Assembly (NCBI RefSeq): GCF_000426845.1
Contig: NZ_AUGD01000012.1
Span: 155,187 to 219,186 of the forward strand
Length of the DNA: 64,000 bases
Origin: Bradyrhizobium sp. in8p8
GTDB taxonomy: Bacteria > Pseudomonadota > Alphaproteobacteria > Rhizobiales > Xanthobacteraceae
Direction: 5' to 3'
Shown: positions 24,801 through 33,104 of the stretch, piece after piece
How positions within the stretch are numbered: the stretch's first letter is position 1
Layout: the number at the start of each line of letters is the position of its first letter
The notes under the pieces: model-generated
The model's database searches: none
What the model was told of the DNA's origin: nothing
The model's input: only the letters and a program-made list of their open reading frames with translations
Position numbers and translations under genes: made by a program

Positions 24801-25133
24801 ATGAACACGAAGCGTTCCATTCTTGCTGGCTGCGCGATCCTGACCTTGAGCGCGGGGGTCGCCATTGCTGGCCCGTGCAACACGAGCAGCGCCAGCACTG
24901 ACAAGACCGACAAGGATGCCGGCTCCGGCCCGGTCACAATAGGTTCGGCGCAGTCGCAGGGTTCGTCTGGCGAAACGGGTCAGCATCCGCCCACCAGCAC
25001 GATGAATCGCGCCAGCGGCGGTGCGGCTGCCTCGTCAGAAGATGCTCAGCGGCAAATGCAGAGCCAGCCAACCGCGGCGGAACGGGCGGAAGGTGCCAAG
25101 TCCAGTACGCAAACGGCGGGAAAGGACTGCTGA
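24801..25133 (+). CDS. small exported Ser/Thr/Gln-rich protein downstream of lanmodulin
   Basis: A GGAGAAGCAG site precedes the ATG. The 110-residue product has a signal peptide ending AIAG. A low-complexity mature part rich in Ser, Thr, Gln, Gly and Ala follows, with one Cys near the mature N-terminus (GPCNTSS) and one as the last residue (GKDC). It lies 123 bases downstream of lanmodulin in the same direction, so cotranscription is possible. No domain is recognised. The two terminal cysteines could pair to form a loop, which is speculation. Confidence 0.65.
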   Translation: MNTKRSILAGCAILTLSAGVAIAGPCNTSSASTDKTDKDAGSGPVTIGSAQSQGSSGETGQHPPTSTMNRASGGAAASSEDAQRQMQSQPTAAERAEGAKSSTQTAGKDC

Positions 25134-25358
25134 CGGCGCGGCACATGCGTGTCGATTCGAGCGCCGCTTGAAGTGCCAGGTCTCTTCGCTCGGATCTGTG
25201 CTTGACCGAGAGTGAACTGGCTTTGCCCGAGAGGGAAGTGCGGTCGCGAAGAATCGACATCGGTGCATTCGACAGCTGAATCTGCGCTTGAACTGGCGGG
25301 GAGCCAGCCCTAGGTTTTGCGCCGCGCGATGTCGCGCTCAATACTTGGGGAGACCCGC

Positions 25359-25439
25359 ATGGCTTGGAAAGCTCCGAAGATTGTGGAAGTGCCGGTCGGC
25401 ATGGAAATCAACATGTACGCCTGCGCTTCGCGCAAGTAA
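25359..25439 (+). CDS. pqqA: PQQ precursor peptide PqqA (orphan copy)
   Basis: An 81-base gene encodes 26 residues: a start MAWKAPKIVEVPVG followed by MEINMYACASRK. It contains the essential Glu-x-x-x-Tyr pair (EINMY), whose Glu and Tyr are cross-linked by PqqE to form the PQQ skeleton. A GGGGAG ribosome binding site lies eight bases upstream. PqqA is commonly 22-29 residues, so this copy looks intact. The usual pqqBCDE genes do not follow; the next gene encodes an outer-membrane barrel. The enzymes must be encoded elsewhere, and this copy may raise precursor supply for the dehydrogenases around it. A large hairpin at 25450-25489 follows directly. Confidence 0.92.
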   Translation: MAWKAPKIVEVPVGMEINMYACASRK

Positions 25440-25449
25440 GACTGACGCT

Positions 25450-25489
25450 TGCCGCGGCCTCGATGGCGAATGCCGTCGAAGCCGCGGCA
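25450..25489 (+). terminator. hairpin directly after pqqA
   Basis: TGCCGCGGC at 25450-25458 pairs perfectly with GCCGCGGCA at 25481-25489, with a further CGA/TCG pairing inside. It starts ten bases after the pqqA stop and lacks a T-run. Hairpins after pqqA in other bacteria protect the short mRNA or attenuate readthrough; that role here is inferred. Confidence 0.55.
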
Positions 25490-25668
25490 GTGTCGTATCT
25501 CGGCCAACCTCGTTGTGCTCGGTGCTTTGCGAGTGACGCAAGGTTGCGCGACGTCAGCTCCAGTGCTCTCCCATCAAAATCTCGACCGTGCTCTGCGGCA
25601 GCGTGTTACGCTGATGCGCGGTCAGTGCTGCTGCCACGTCTGGGCAGCGCGCGCCTTCGGAGCAGGGG

Positions 25669-26538
25669 ATGGGCGGCAGAGCCTGCAAGTTCTGGACGGT
25701 GGTGGGGTGCGTGATCGCACTGACACCGGCACGCACCAGCGCCGAAGAGGGCTTTGATACCGAGCACATTTTCGGCTTCATGATCGGCAGCGATGTCGGC
25801 AATGTCGGCGAGCGCGAATTCCAGACCCAGACGACGGGCCGGCTCGGCAAAGGCGGGGGAACCTATCGCGCCCTCGAGCACGAAGTCGAGATCGAGGTGG
25901 TGCCGCTGCCGAACTTTCGCATCGAGGTTGGCGGCACCGCGAGCTTGCACGACATCACCGGCGTTCCTGATCTCGATGACCGTCGCCAGTTCAACTTTCA
26001 GGGCGCCTCGCTCGACTTGCGTTATCGCCTGCTCAATCGCGAGCGCGCGCCGTTCGGTCTCACTATCGCTGCCGAGCTCCACGGCGGCCGCATCGAGGAG
26101 ACAAGCGGCGCGAAGGGGCGGATGTACGGCACCGAATTCGCACTGGCCTTTGACCGCGATCTGATTCCGAACTTCGCCATCGCTGCGCTCAACCTGATCT
26201 ATCAGGCGGAGTGGGCCCACTTCGAGGTGGCAGGAGCATCCGACAGGGGCTCGACGATCGGCGCGGCGATTGCCGGCCTGGTGCGCGTGCGGCCGAATGT
26301 GCTGCTCGGCGGGGAGATGCGTTACTTTCGGCAATATGAGGGCGTCGGTCTCGGTGAGTTCTCTGGGCAGGCCCTGTTCGTCGGCCCCACAGCCTATTTC
26401 CAGCTTTCCGAGCGTTCGCGGCTCACGATGAGTTGGAGCATGCAAGCATGGGGGCGTCCGGCCGGATCAGGGACCAATCTCGATCTCGCCAATTTCGAGC
26501 GACATCAGGCACGACTGGTATTTGGGATCAATTTCTAG
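25669..26538 (+). CDS. putative outer-membrane beta-barrel protein
   Basis: The 289-residue product has an N-terminal hydrophobic leader ending near RTSAEEG. A series of alternating amphipathic strands ends in a terminal aromatic residue (RLVFGINF), as in outer-membrane barrels. Repeated short turns such as NRERAPFG and RPAGSGTNL fit loops between strands. It lies 229 bases after pqqA. In this island it could be a channel for substrates or metal complexes, but no family is recognised. The opposite-strand frame of similar length is considered a shadow. Confidence 0.7.
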   Translation: MGGRACKFWTVVGCVIALTPARTSAEEGFDTEHIFGFMIGSDVGNVGEREFQTQTTGRLGKGGGTYRALEHEVEIEVVPLPNFRIEVGGTASLHDITGVPDLDDRRQFNFQGASLDLRYRLLNRERAPFGLTIAAELHGGRIEETSGAKGRMYGTEFALAFDRDLIPNFAIAALNLIYQAEWAHFEVAGASDRGSTIGAAIAGLVRVRPNVLLGGEMRYFRQYEGVGLGEFSGQALFVGPTAYFQLSERSRLTMSWSMQAWGRPAGSGTNLDLANFERHQARLVFGINF

Positions 26539-26675
26539 GGCCGGATCTTCGCCTCTGCACCAGCCCGGAAGAGGAACCGTCGGCCCCCATTTCACATGCC
26601 GGATTGAAACTTTCCCCTCCTCGCGACGTAGCTCCATGTGCTAGTCTGACCAGCGCGTTCCGAGAGGACTCCGGC

Positions 26676-26885
26676 ATGAGCCCGATTGACCTTGTGGTGA
26701 CCGTATGTGCAGTGCTCTCGCCTGCGACCTGCGAGGAGAAGCATCTGATATTCCAGTATTCCGGGTCGCCGCGGCAATGCGCAATGGCTGCGCCGCCCTA
26801 CATCGCGCAATGGGTCGGCGAGCATCCCAAGTGGCAGGCGGTGCGCTGGCGCTGCGAATATCCGCGCCCAAACGACAGGGCGTAA
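26676..26885 (+). CDS. small conserved hypothetical protein
   Basis: A GAGAGG site lies nine bases before the ATG. The 69-residue protein begins MSPIDLVVTVCAVLSPATCEEKHL and holds four cysteines (VCAV, ATCEE, RQCAM, WRCEY), with Trp-rich motifs towards the end. The hydrophobic start is weak as a signal peptide, but the cysteine pattern suggests an exported, disulphide-bonded product. It resembles short uncharacterised rhizobial proteins. Function unknown. Confidence 0.6.
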   Translation: MSPIDLVVTVCAVLSPATCEEKHLIFQYSGSPRQCAMAAPPYIAQWVGEHPKWQAVRWRCEYPRPNDRA

Positions 26886-26895
26886 GGCACCCGCT

Positions 26896-27249
26896 CTATT
26901 TGGTGCAATCCTTCAGATCCTTGTCCGCGATCGAGAACACCGCATCTGCCCTGATCTCGATGTCGCGGACGATGCATTGGCGTGAGCTGGGATAGCTGAC
27001 CTTGGCGTCATAGCGGCCCGGCTCGACGCCCACAATGCGCAGCCGCTCGTCGTGGTCGACCTCCTTGTCCTTGTCGTTCAGGCACTGGTTCGGACCCCAG
27101 TCGGTCTTGCCCGCGGGCGAGAGCTGGAAGCCGGAGATCGTCTCCGTCGTCAGATTCCAGAGCCGGATGCCCTTGCCCTTGGCCTGCGCAAGTACCGCGC
27201 CCGGCATCGCGACCACGAGGATGCCGATCGCGATCAGCCTACGACGCAT
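26896..27249 (-). CDS. exported protein of unknown function in the lanthanide/PQQ island
   Basis: The ATG at 27249 gives 117 residues with a signal peptide ending AVLAQA. The mature part contains GIRLWNLTTETISGFQLSPAGKT and an acidic patch DKDKEVDHDERL, plus cysteines in NQCLND, RQCIVRD and KDCTK. The acidic patch suggests metal or cation contact but is not an EF-hand. The gene lies just upstream (in space) of the ABC transporter genes on the same strand yet downstream of them in transcription order, about 50 bases after the ATPase gene. It may belong to that operon. Confidence 0.65.
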   Translation of the reverse strand: MRRRLIAIGILVVAMPGAVLAQAKGKGIRLWNLTTETISGFQLSPAGKTDWGPNQCLNDKDKEVDHDERLRIVGVEPGRYDAKVSYPSSRQCIVRDIEIRADAVFSIADKDLKDCTK

Positions 27250-27298
27250 GATGAACCTCCCTCGATGAATCTCGTTGCATCCAGTTGACCACGAGTTT

Positions 27299-28009
27299 TC
27301 ATTTCGATTCAAGCTGTAGCCTCGCAAGCTCGCCCTTGATCCTGCCGAGATCGGCTTCGCTGCGCTCCGCGCGTGGAATGGTGATCGGCACCTCCCGCAT
27401 GATGCGCGCGGGGCGCGGCGACAAAAAGAACAGACGGTCGCCAAGCCTGATCGCATCGTCGAGACTGTGCGTGACGAGCAGCGTCATTACGGGGCGGCTC
27501 GCCACCAGCGTTGCGATCTCGTCGCGCAAACGGCTGGCGAGGGCGTCGTCGAGCGAGGCGAGAGGCTCGTCCAGCACGAGCAGATCGGGCTCCACCGCGA
27601 AGGCGCGGGCCAGCGCCACGCGCCGGGCGAGGCCGAGCGACAACTCGCCGGGGAAGTGATCGCGATGCGCCTCCAGCTCCAGGATCCTGAACAGCTCGGC
27701 GAGCTTCGCGTCGGCCACGCCAGGGGCAGCCAGCCGCACATTCTGCTCGACCGAGCGCCACGGTAACAGCCGCGGCTCCTGGAACACCATGCCGATCCGC
27801 GCCTGCGGCGGCCGCGCGACGCCGCCTGAAAACTCGGGGTCCAATCCCAGGATGATGCGCAGCATGGTGCTCTTGCCGCAACCGGACGGGCCGATCAGGA
27901 CGCCGACCTCGCCCGATTGAAGCGCGAACTTCACCGGCGCCAGCACCTCCTGGATCCCGCCCGCGGCACTCCTGAAGGTCTTGCCTTTGATGTCGACCTC
28001 AAGCCGCAC
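27299..28009 (-). CDS. ABC transporter ATP-binding protein, NitT/TauT (SsuB-like) family
   Basis: This 236-residue ATPase has Walker A GPSGCGKST, the Q-loop in VFQEPRLLPW, Walker B LLVLDEPLASLDD and the switch His in VTHSLDDAI. The ABC signature is unusual, LSLGLARRVALARA instead of LSGGQ. The PRLLPW element is typical of nitrate, sulfonate and taurine-type importers. Its start overlaps the permease stop by 11 bases. With the permease and binding protein upstream it forms a complete importer. The substrate is not evident; sulfonates, small carboxylates or a metal-related ligand are all possible in this setting. Confidence 0.88.
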   Translation of the reverse strand: MRLEVDIKGKTFRSAAGGIQEVLAPVKFALQSGEVGVLIGPSGCGKSTMLRIILGLDPEFSGGVARPPQARIGMVFQEPRLLPWRSVEQNVRLAAPGVADAKLAELFRILELEAHRDHFPGELSLGLARRVALARAFAVEPDLLVLDEPLASLDDALASRLRDEIATLVASRPVMTLLVTHSLDDAIRLGDRLFFLSPRPARIMREVPITIPRAERSEADLGRIKGELARLQLESK

Positions 28010-28736
28010 GGGGCCGCCACCGGTTTGCGCGAGTTTCGAACGGCTGTACCAGCAAGGTTTCGATGACGAGCACGACGGCGGCGAAGGTCAGCGAATAGGC
28101 CAGCAGCCGCGGCGTATCGAACAACTGGAAGGCGACGCCGATCTCGAAACCGACGCCGTTGGGACGTCCCAACAGTTCTGCGACCAGCACGATCTTCCAA
28201 ACCAGCGACAATCCGGAACGGGCGGAGGCGGCGATATAGGGCGCGAGCTGCGGGAGCACGACGTGGCGGAACGCGCGCCAGCGCGGCATCGCGAATACGC
28301 GCGCCATCTCGTCGAGCGAGCGATCGAGTGCACGCGCCCCCTCGCGCAAGGTGACGATGGCGGTCGGCAGCTTGTTGATGGCGATCGCCGCGATCGCGGC
28401 GGCTTCGGTGAGCCCGGCCCATATATAGGCGAGCACGATCACGACCAGCGCGGGCAGGTTGAGCAGGAGAATCAACCAGGGATCGCCGAGCCGGTCGGCG
28501 AGCTTCACCCGGCCCATCAGGTAGCCGATGGCGCTGCCGATCGACATCGCCAATGTGAAGGCGAGCGCGACGCGCGCCAGCGTCGCGCCGAGATGCAGGA
28601 AGAGGGCGCCGGAGGAGGCTTCCGCGATCATGACGTGAAGTACGGCCGGCGGGGCGGGCAGCTTTGCACCGCCGACGAACAGCGCGGCGGTCCACCACGT
28701 CCCCAGGAGCAGGGCGAACGAGAGAAGACGCAGCAC
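27999..28736 (-). CDS. ABC transporter permease, NitT/TauT (SsuC-like) family
   Basis: A GTG start at 28736, one base after the stop of the binding-protein gene, gives 245 residues. About six transmembrane helices and the coupling motif LDEMARVFAMPRWRAFRHVVLPQLAPY (the EAA-like loop) identify the importer permease. An upstream in-frame extension exists but would overlap the binding-protein gene by more than 200 bases. Middle gene of a three-gene importer operon. Confidence 0.87.
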   Translation of the reverse strand: MLRLLSFALLLGTWWTAALFVGGAKLPAPPAVLHVMIAEASSGALFLHLGATLARVALAFTLAMSIGSAIGYLMGRVKLADRLGDPWLILLLNLPALVVIVLAYIWAGLTEAAAIAAIAINKLPTAIVTLREGARALDRSLDEMARVFAMPRWRAFRHVVLPQLAPYIAASARSGLSLVWKIVLVAELLGRPNGVGFEIGVAFQLFDTPRLLAYSLTFAAVVLVIETLLVQPFETRANRWRPRAA

Positions 28737-28737
28737 C

Positions 28738-29718
28738 TCAGTCTCCGGGGACTGCGTGATAGAACGTGCCGGGATCGAGCTCGGCCGCCGGTCCGACGAG
28801 ATCGCGGCCGCCGATCTCGGCGAGCACGCGGTAGAGCACGCGTGCGTCCTTTTCCTCGTCGGCAATGCTCCGGCGCGGGATGCCGTCGCGATAGCGGTCG
28901 CGATAGGCCTTGAGCAGGGTCGGATCTGTGGTGCCGGTGAGCGGCGCGACCTTGTCCCAGGCGGCATCGGAGGTCGCCAGCAGCTCCTTGGCCTTGCGGG
29001 TCATCGCGATGAAGCGCGCCACCGCCTCGCGATGCTTGGCCGCCCAGCCTTCGTCGAAGACATAGCCGACCGCGGAGACGGCACCCTCGGCGCCGAGCTT
29101 CGGCAGGATGTCCTGGATGCCGGCAAGGCGGTGAAATCCCTTTGCCTCGAGCTGCGCGCAGAAATTCCAGAAATTGAGGCTCGCGTCCATCTCGCCGTCG
29201 AGCGCCTTGGCCGCGATCAGGGGCGGGGCGCCATAGACGATGGTCGCCGCGGACTTCAGATCGACGCCATCCTGCTTCATGCGTGCCTGGAGCAGCAGCC
29301 AGCTCTTGTCGATCGCTCCGCCGGCCACGGCGAGCTTGCGCCCCTTCAGGTCCGCGAGCGTCTTGATGGGCGAGTTGGGCGGCACCATCACCGCGCCGAG
29401 CGCGCTGGAATAGGGATAAAAGTTGAGCTTGGCGCCGAGCGCACGCTCGCGCGACACCCACAGCCAATCCGACAGGATGATGTCGGCGCTGCCCGCGCGC
29501 ATCGCGATCTTGCCGGCCTCGGTGCTCGCGAGCTCGGTGACCTCGAGCGACAGATCGGCCTCCTTGTCCAGGCCGGCCGCGCGGATCGCGGCCAGCTCCC
29601 AGGAGAATGTTCCGGTCTTCTGCACTGCAAGGCGGATGGCGTCGGCGGCGTGGCCGGGCGCGGCTAGCGTCAACGCCAGCGTCACCGCGAGCGCGAATGT
29701 TCGACCAGAAGCTCTCAT
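28738..29718 (-). CDS. ABC transporter substrate-binding protein, NitT/TauT family
   Basis: The start at 29718 (MRASGRTFALAVTLALTLAAPGHAA) gives a good signal peptide; an ATG at 29769 would add 17 residues. The 326-residue protein shows the TauA/SsuA-like fold with ADIILSDWLWVSRER, KTLADLKGRKLAVAGG and GYVFDEGWAAKHREAVARF. It supplies ligand to the permease and ATPase encoded immediately downstream. Several accessory genes around it belong to quinoprotein clusters, so the ligand may relate to alcohol oxidation or metal supply, but no residue pattern proves it. Confidence 0.87.
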   Translation of the reverse strand: MRASGRTFALAVTLALTLAAPGHAADAIRLAVQKTGTFSWELAAIRAAGLDKEADLSLEVTELASTEAGKIAMRAGSADIILSDWLWVSRERALGAKLNFYPYSSALGAVMVPPNSPIKTLADLKGRKLAVAGGAIDKSWLLLQARMKQDGVDLKSAATIVYGAPPLIAAKALDGEMDASLNFWNFCAQLEAKGFHRLAGIQDILPKLGAEGAVSAVGYVFDEGWAAKHREAVARFIAMTRKAKELLATSDAAWDKVAPLTGTTDPTLLKAYRDRYRDGIPRRSIADEEKDARVLYRVLAEIGGRDLVGPAAELDPGTFYHAVPGD

Positions 29719-29805
29719 CACCTTGTGAGCCGTTTCCTCTGACAGAGTGCTTTTCAGGACAATACGCATAGCATAGCCTTGCTCGCAACCAGCGGGAGGA
29801 TGCGC

Positions 29806-30165
29806 ATGAATCTGGCGGGACAGCTACGACCGATTGTCGCCGCATTGATAGTGCTGGCCGCGAGCGCGTCCATGGCGCGGGCCAGCGAGGCCAATGATTA
29901 TCCCACCTCGGCGCGCGCCGAGTACGTCTATGGCTGCATGAAGGCCAACGGCGAGACACGAGCTGCGATCGAGCAATGTTCCTGCTCGATCGACGTGGTG
30001 GCCTCGATCGTCCCCTATGAGCGCTACGTCGTGGCGGAGACTGCGCTCAGCATGTCGCAAGTGCGCGGCAATCTCGGCGTCCAGTTCCGTACCTCGGAGC
30101 AGGCGAACTCGGCCGTGAATGACCTGAGGCGTGCGCAGGCGGAAGCCGAGGTGAGGTGTTTTTGA
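29806..30165 (+). CDS. small exported Cys-containing protein of unknown function
   Basis: GGGAGG lies six bases before the ATG at 29806, which is preferred over the ATG at 29800 that abuts the site. The 119-residue product has a signal peptide ending MARASE. The mature part begins with YVYGCMKANGETRAAIEQCSCSIDVVASIVPYERYV and ends ...AEAEVRCF, with four cysteines in total. I recall that lanthanide-uptake (lut) and PQQ clusters of methylotrophs carry several small exported proteins of unknown role. Whether this is one of them is an inference from position. Confidence 0.7.
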   Translation: MNLAGQLRPIVAALIVLAASASMARASEANDYPTSARAEYVYGCMKANGETRAAIEQCSCSIDVVASIVPYERYVVAETALSMSQVRGNLGVQFRTSEQANSAVNDLRRAQAEAEVRCF

Positions 30166-30174
30166 TTTGATGCC

Positions 30175-30273
30175 GTCATCCCGGCGCTGCCGGCAGAGGC
30201 CGAAACCGGAATTTCGAGATTCTCAGGTGCGCAACTGCGCACCATGGTTCGCGCTTCGCGCGCCCGGAATGAC
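30175..30273. repeat. intergenic palindromic repeat element (Bradyrhizobium-style)
   Basis: The element is bounded by GTCATCCCGG and its near inverse CCGGAATGAC. It contains a perfect inner palindrome GGTGCGCA-AC-TGCGCACC at 30226-30243 and the GCGCTTCGCGCGCCCGG arm. This ~100-base pattern is familiar from Bradyrhizobium intergenic regions. It lies between convergent genes and may act as a terminator for both. Confidence 0.6.
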
Positions 30274-30294
30274 GATAAGGACAATAAGAGAGAC

Positions 30295-31113
30295 TCACGT
30301 CCCCGGCTTGTCGATATCCCACTCGTTGCGGAACACGTGCCCGCCCGTATCCTTCGCCTCCGCGCGAAAGCGCTTGGCGCCATTGGAGACGTACGTGAAA
30401 CGCAGATTGGGATCTTCCGAGATCGAGATGCCGCCTTCCATCGACAGCACGGGACTGTCGTCCTGCGTCAGCTTCAACTGGTTGATGAAGAACGCCGGAA
30501 TGTAGAGTTGCGTGACCTGATCCATCTGCAGTCCGGAATTGTTGGGATGGCCGATCATGATCTGCGCCTCGCGCACGCGGCTCGCCGGCGCATCCTCGCG
30601 GGCGAACTGCCGGTAGCGCATCTGGCCGAGCCGGTTGCGGGCTTCCTCGACGTTCTTGACCGCCGGCGCCGAGCAGCCGCCCGATGCCTTCACGTACGTC
30701 TTGGACACGTAGAGCTGGCCATCGCTGAGCTCGGCGACCGCGTGCACATCGGTGTAGTTGTTGACGCGCACGCGTGTCGAGATCTCGCTGACATTGGCGT
30801 CCGGCCCGAGCTCGAACTTCGCCGCCATCGGCGCGGGATTGCGGTCGATGACGAGCGTGATCGAACGGATACGCCGTGCATCGCCAGGCGACAGCTTGCT
30901 GCGCAGGGTCACCGGCACGATGGCTGCATCCTCGGCGCGATACGGCATCTCGATGCCGATGACGGCGCTGCCGTCGTTCATTGGACGATTGCTGAAGATG
31001 TCCTGCACGAGGCCCGGCCAGGGATCGGGGGCCTCCTCGGCTCGCACCGGCGCAGCGAAGGAGATGCCGAGCATAACGGCGATAAGAGTCAGGCGGCGTG
31101 TGCATCCCGTCAT
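30295..31113 (-). CDS. quinoprotein dehydrogenase-associated SoxYZ-like carrier protein
   Basis: Starting at 31113, the 272-residue protein has a signal peptide ending APVRAEE. The N-terminal half resembles SoxY: its SoxY-like carrier Cys lies in VKASGGCSAPA, internal here rather than at the extreme C-terminus. The C-terminal half (RFTYVSNGAKRFRAEAKDTGGHVFRNEWDI) resembles SoxZ. The fusion of both halves is known as the PQQ-associated SoxYZ-like family. Its partner is the zinc metallohydrolase encoded just upstream on the same strand. The chemistry carried on the Cys is not established. Confidence 0.88.
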   Translation of the reverse strand: MTGCTRRLTLIAVMLGISFAAPVRAEEAPDPWPGLVQDIFSNRPMNDGSAVIGIEMPYRAEDAAIVPVTLRSKLSPGDARRIRSITLVIDRNPAPMAAKFELGPDANVSEISTRVRVNNYTDVHAVAELSDGQLYVSKTYVKASGGCSAPAVKNVEEARNRLGQMRYRQFAREDAPASRVREAQIMIGHPNNSGLQMDQVTQLYIPAFFINQLKLTQDDSPVLSMEGGISISEDPNLRFTYVSNGAKRFRAEAKDTGGHVFRNEWDIDKPGT

Positions 31114-31166
31114 GGTCGTGATCCCGCGCGGACGAAACAATCGTTGGGTACAGCCTAGCGCGTCCG

Positions 31167-32093
31167 CTATTCCCATTCAATTTCCGAGAATGCTGCGGTT
31201 GCGTTGCGGGCGTTGTAATCGTCGAACAGCAGCCAATGCGGCCGTTCCGAAGCGGCCGCCTTGTCTGCGGCGGCGCGGATCGGTTCGCCATTCTTGTTCA
31301 ACTTGCGGACATCGGACAGCAGCGTTGACAGATAGCGCCCTTCGTCGCGCAGCGCCGCGGGCCAGCCGCTCACGGGACCGTGACCGGGAACAACCCTTAG
31401 CGCCTGGATCGCCTCTAGGCTCTTCAATGCGTCGAGCCAGCCGCGGATGCTGCCATCCATCACCGGAACGTGCCGGAGAAAGACGAGGTCGCCCGCAAAC
31501 AATGTTCTCGTCGTCTCGTCGAACACGGTCAGATCGGCGTCGCTGTGCCCTGTCGGCCAGGCGCGCAGAGACAGTCGGCGCGACCCCAGATCGAGCGTCA
31601 TCGTGTCGGTGACGAGCAAGGTCGGCGTGATGATCTTTACGGGATCAATCAACTCGCTGCCCATGATGCGACGGAAATTTTCCAGATAGAAAGGCCCGCG
31701 CGTCGCGAGCGCCTGCGGCAGCTTGTGATGGCCGACGAAAGTGGTGCTTCCGGCCGCGAAAGCCGCGTTGCCGAAGACATGATCGGGATGGCCGTGAGTG
31801 TTGACGACGTAGCGGATCGGCTTGGGCGTCTTCGCACGCACGGCGGCCAGAAGCGCTTCGCCTTCACGAAGGCTGCCGCCGGTGTCGATCACGGCCACGG
31901 CCTCCTCGCCCACGATGAAGCCGACATTGGCGATGTCACCCTCGTTCTCGCGGCTCATCAGGGCGATGATCCCGGAGTGTACAAAGATTCCCGGCGCGAC
32001 TTCGCTCACAGGCAATTCGGCTGCCCCGGCGCGTGCTAGCGTCGCTGTCCCCAGTAGGAACAAGGCTGCGATCATAGAAGCGATGCGAGACAC
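31167..32093 (-). CDS. quinoprotein relay system zinc metallohydrolase
   Basis: The 308-residue protein has a signal peptide ending LARAGA and a metallo-beta-lactamase fold. The zinc motif is complete: THGHPDH near residue 100, then GHSDAD, FAGDLVF and a final GHGPVSGW. It is related to SoxH and belongs with the SoxYZ-like carrier whose gene follows 53 bases downstream. Family knowledge links both to PQQ dehydrogenase clusters through co-occurrence; a thiol-ester or persulfide hydrolysis role is a guess from homology. Divergent from the MxaJ-like gene at 32220. Confidence 0.88.
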   Translation of the reverse strand: MSRIASMIAALFLLGTATLARAGAAELPVSEVAPGIFVHSGIIALMSRENEGDIANVGFIVGEEAVAVIDTGGSLREGEALLAAVRAKTPKPIRYVVNTHGHPDHVFGNAAFAAGSTTFVGHHKLPQALATRGPFYLENFRRIMGSELIDPVKIITPTLLVTDTMTLDLGSRRLSLRAWPTGHSDADLTVFDETTRTLFAGDLVFLRHVPVMDGSIRGWLDALKSLEAIQALRVVPGHGPVSGWPAALRDEGRYLSTLLSDVRKLNKNGEPIRAAADKAAASERPHWLLFDDYNARNATAAFSEIEWE

Positions 32094-32219
32094 TTTTCTG
32101 CCTCAGTTCAAGGAGCCTGTCGCGCTGCGCTGCAACAAGGAAGCCAACGCCAAGTTGAGCAACGATGGCGCGTCAAGCGTCGCATGGATAACATTCAACG
32201 ACAATGAGGAGGAAGCGCG

Positions 32220-33104
32220 ATGACGCGAGCTGGACGACATCGTCGCTGGTTGTTTTCACTTTGGATCGTGATCGCGTCCTGCGCCCTTGGCGATGGCGCT
32301 ATCGCGCAGACCAGTGACACGGGCGATCTCTCGTTCGAGCTCGTGGATCCCAAGGTGCTGCGCGTCTGCGCCGACCCGCGCAATCTGCCGTTCTCCAACG
32401 AGAAGGGGGAGGGTTTCGAGAACAAGCTCGCGGAGTTTCTTGCGGAGAAGCTGCAGAAGAAGCTCGACTACGTCTTCTTCCCGCAGGCGACGGGCTTCGT
32501 GCGCATGACGCTGGGTGCGCATCGCTGCGACGTCATCATGGGCTTTCCGCAAGGCGACGACCTCGTGCAGGGCACCAATCCCTACTACCGCACAGCCTAT
32601 GCGCTGGTCGCGAAGGCGGGCAGCGGGCTTGAGAACGTCGATGTACTCGAGGATCCGAAGCTGAAGGGCAAGCGTATCGGCATCGTCGCCGGCACACCGC
32701 CCGCAACCAACATGGCGCTGGCGGGCCTGATGGGTGACGCCAAGCCCTATCAGTTGATGATCGATACGCGCTTCGACAATTCGGCGAAAGCGATGATTGA
32801 TGATCTTGCCGCCGGCAAGATCGACGCTGGCGTGCTGTGGGGCCCGATGGCAGGCTACTACGCGAAGATGGCCGGCTCCTCGCTCCATGTCACGCCACTG
32901 GTGAAGGAAACCACCGGGCCGAAGCTGGTCTATCGCATCGGCATGGGCGTGCGTCCCGCCGACCAGAACTGGAAACGGCAGCTGAACAAGCTGATCCAGG
33001 ACAACCAGGGCGAGATCAACAAGATCCTGCTCGATTTCGGCATCCCGCTGCTCGACGAGAGCAACCGGCCGCTCAGTGCGGAGACACTCAAGAAGACACC
33101 ATGA
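32220..33104 (+). CDS. quinoprotein dehydrogenase-associated periplasmic binding protein (XoxJ/MxaJ-like)
   Basis: The 294-residue product follows GAGGAAGCGCG and has a signal peptide ending GAIAQ. Its body shows the solute-binding fold with KVLRVCADPRNLPFSNEKGEG near the mature N-terminus and GKRIGIVAGTPPATNMA in the second lobe, which fit the MoxJ-type family. XoxJ of other species binds XoxF and is thought to help activate it. In this window xoxF lies 14 kb away without its own J gene, so this is the best candidate. Its stop overlaps the next start (ATGA). Confidence 0.87.
   Translation: MTRAGRHRRWLFSLWIVIASCALGDGAIAQTSDTGDLSFELVDPKVLRVCADPRNLPFSNEKGEGFENKLAEFLAEKLQKKLDYVFFPQATGFVRMTLGAHRCDVIMGFPQGDDLVQGTNPYYRTAYALVAKAGSGLENVDVLEDPKLKGKRIGIVAGTPPATNMALAGLMGDAKPYQLMIDTRFDNSAKAMIDDLAAGKIDAGVLWGPMAGYYAKMAGSSLHVTPLVKETTGPKLVYRIGMGVRPADQNWKRQLNKLIQDNQGEINKILLDFGIPLLDESNRPLSAETLKKTP

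Noticed and set aside
25606..26445. 279-codon minus-strand open frame opposite the beta-barrel gene
   Set aside because: The plus-strand product has a leader, strand-like periodicity and a terminal Phe; the minus-strand product has none of these and starts inside unrelated sequence.
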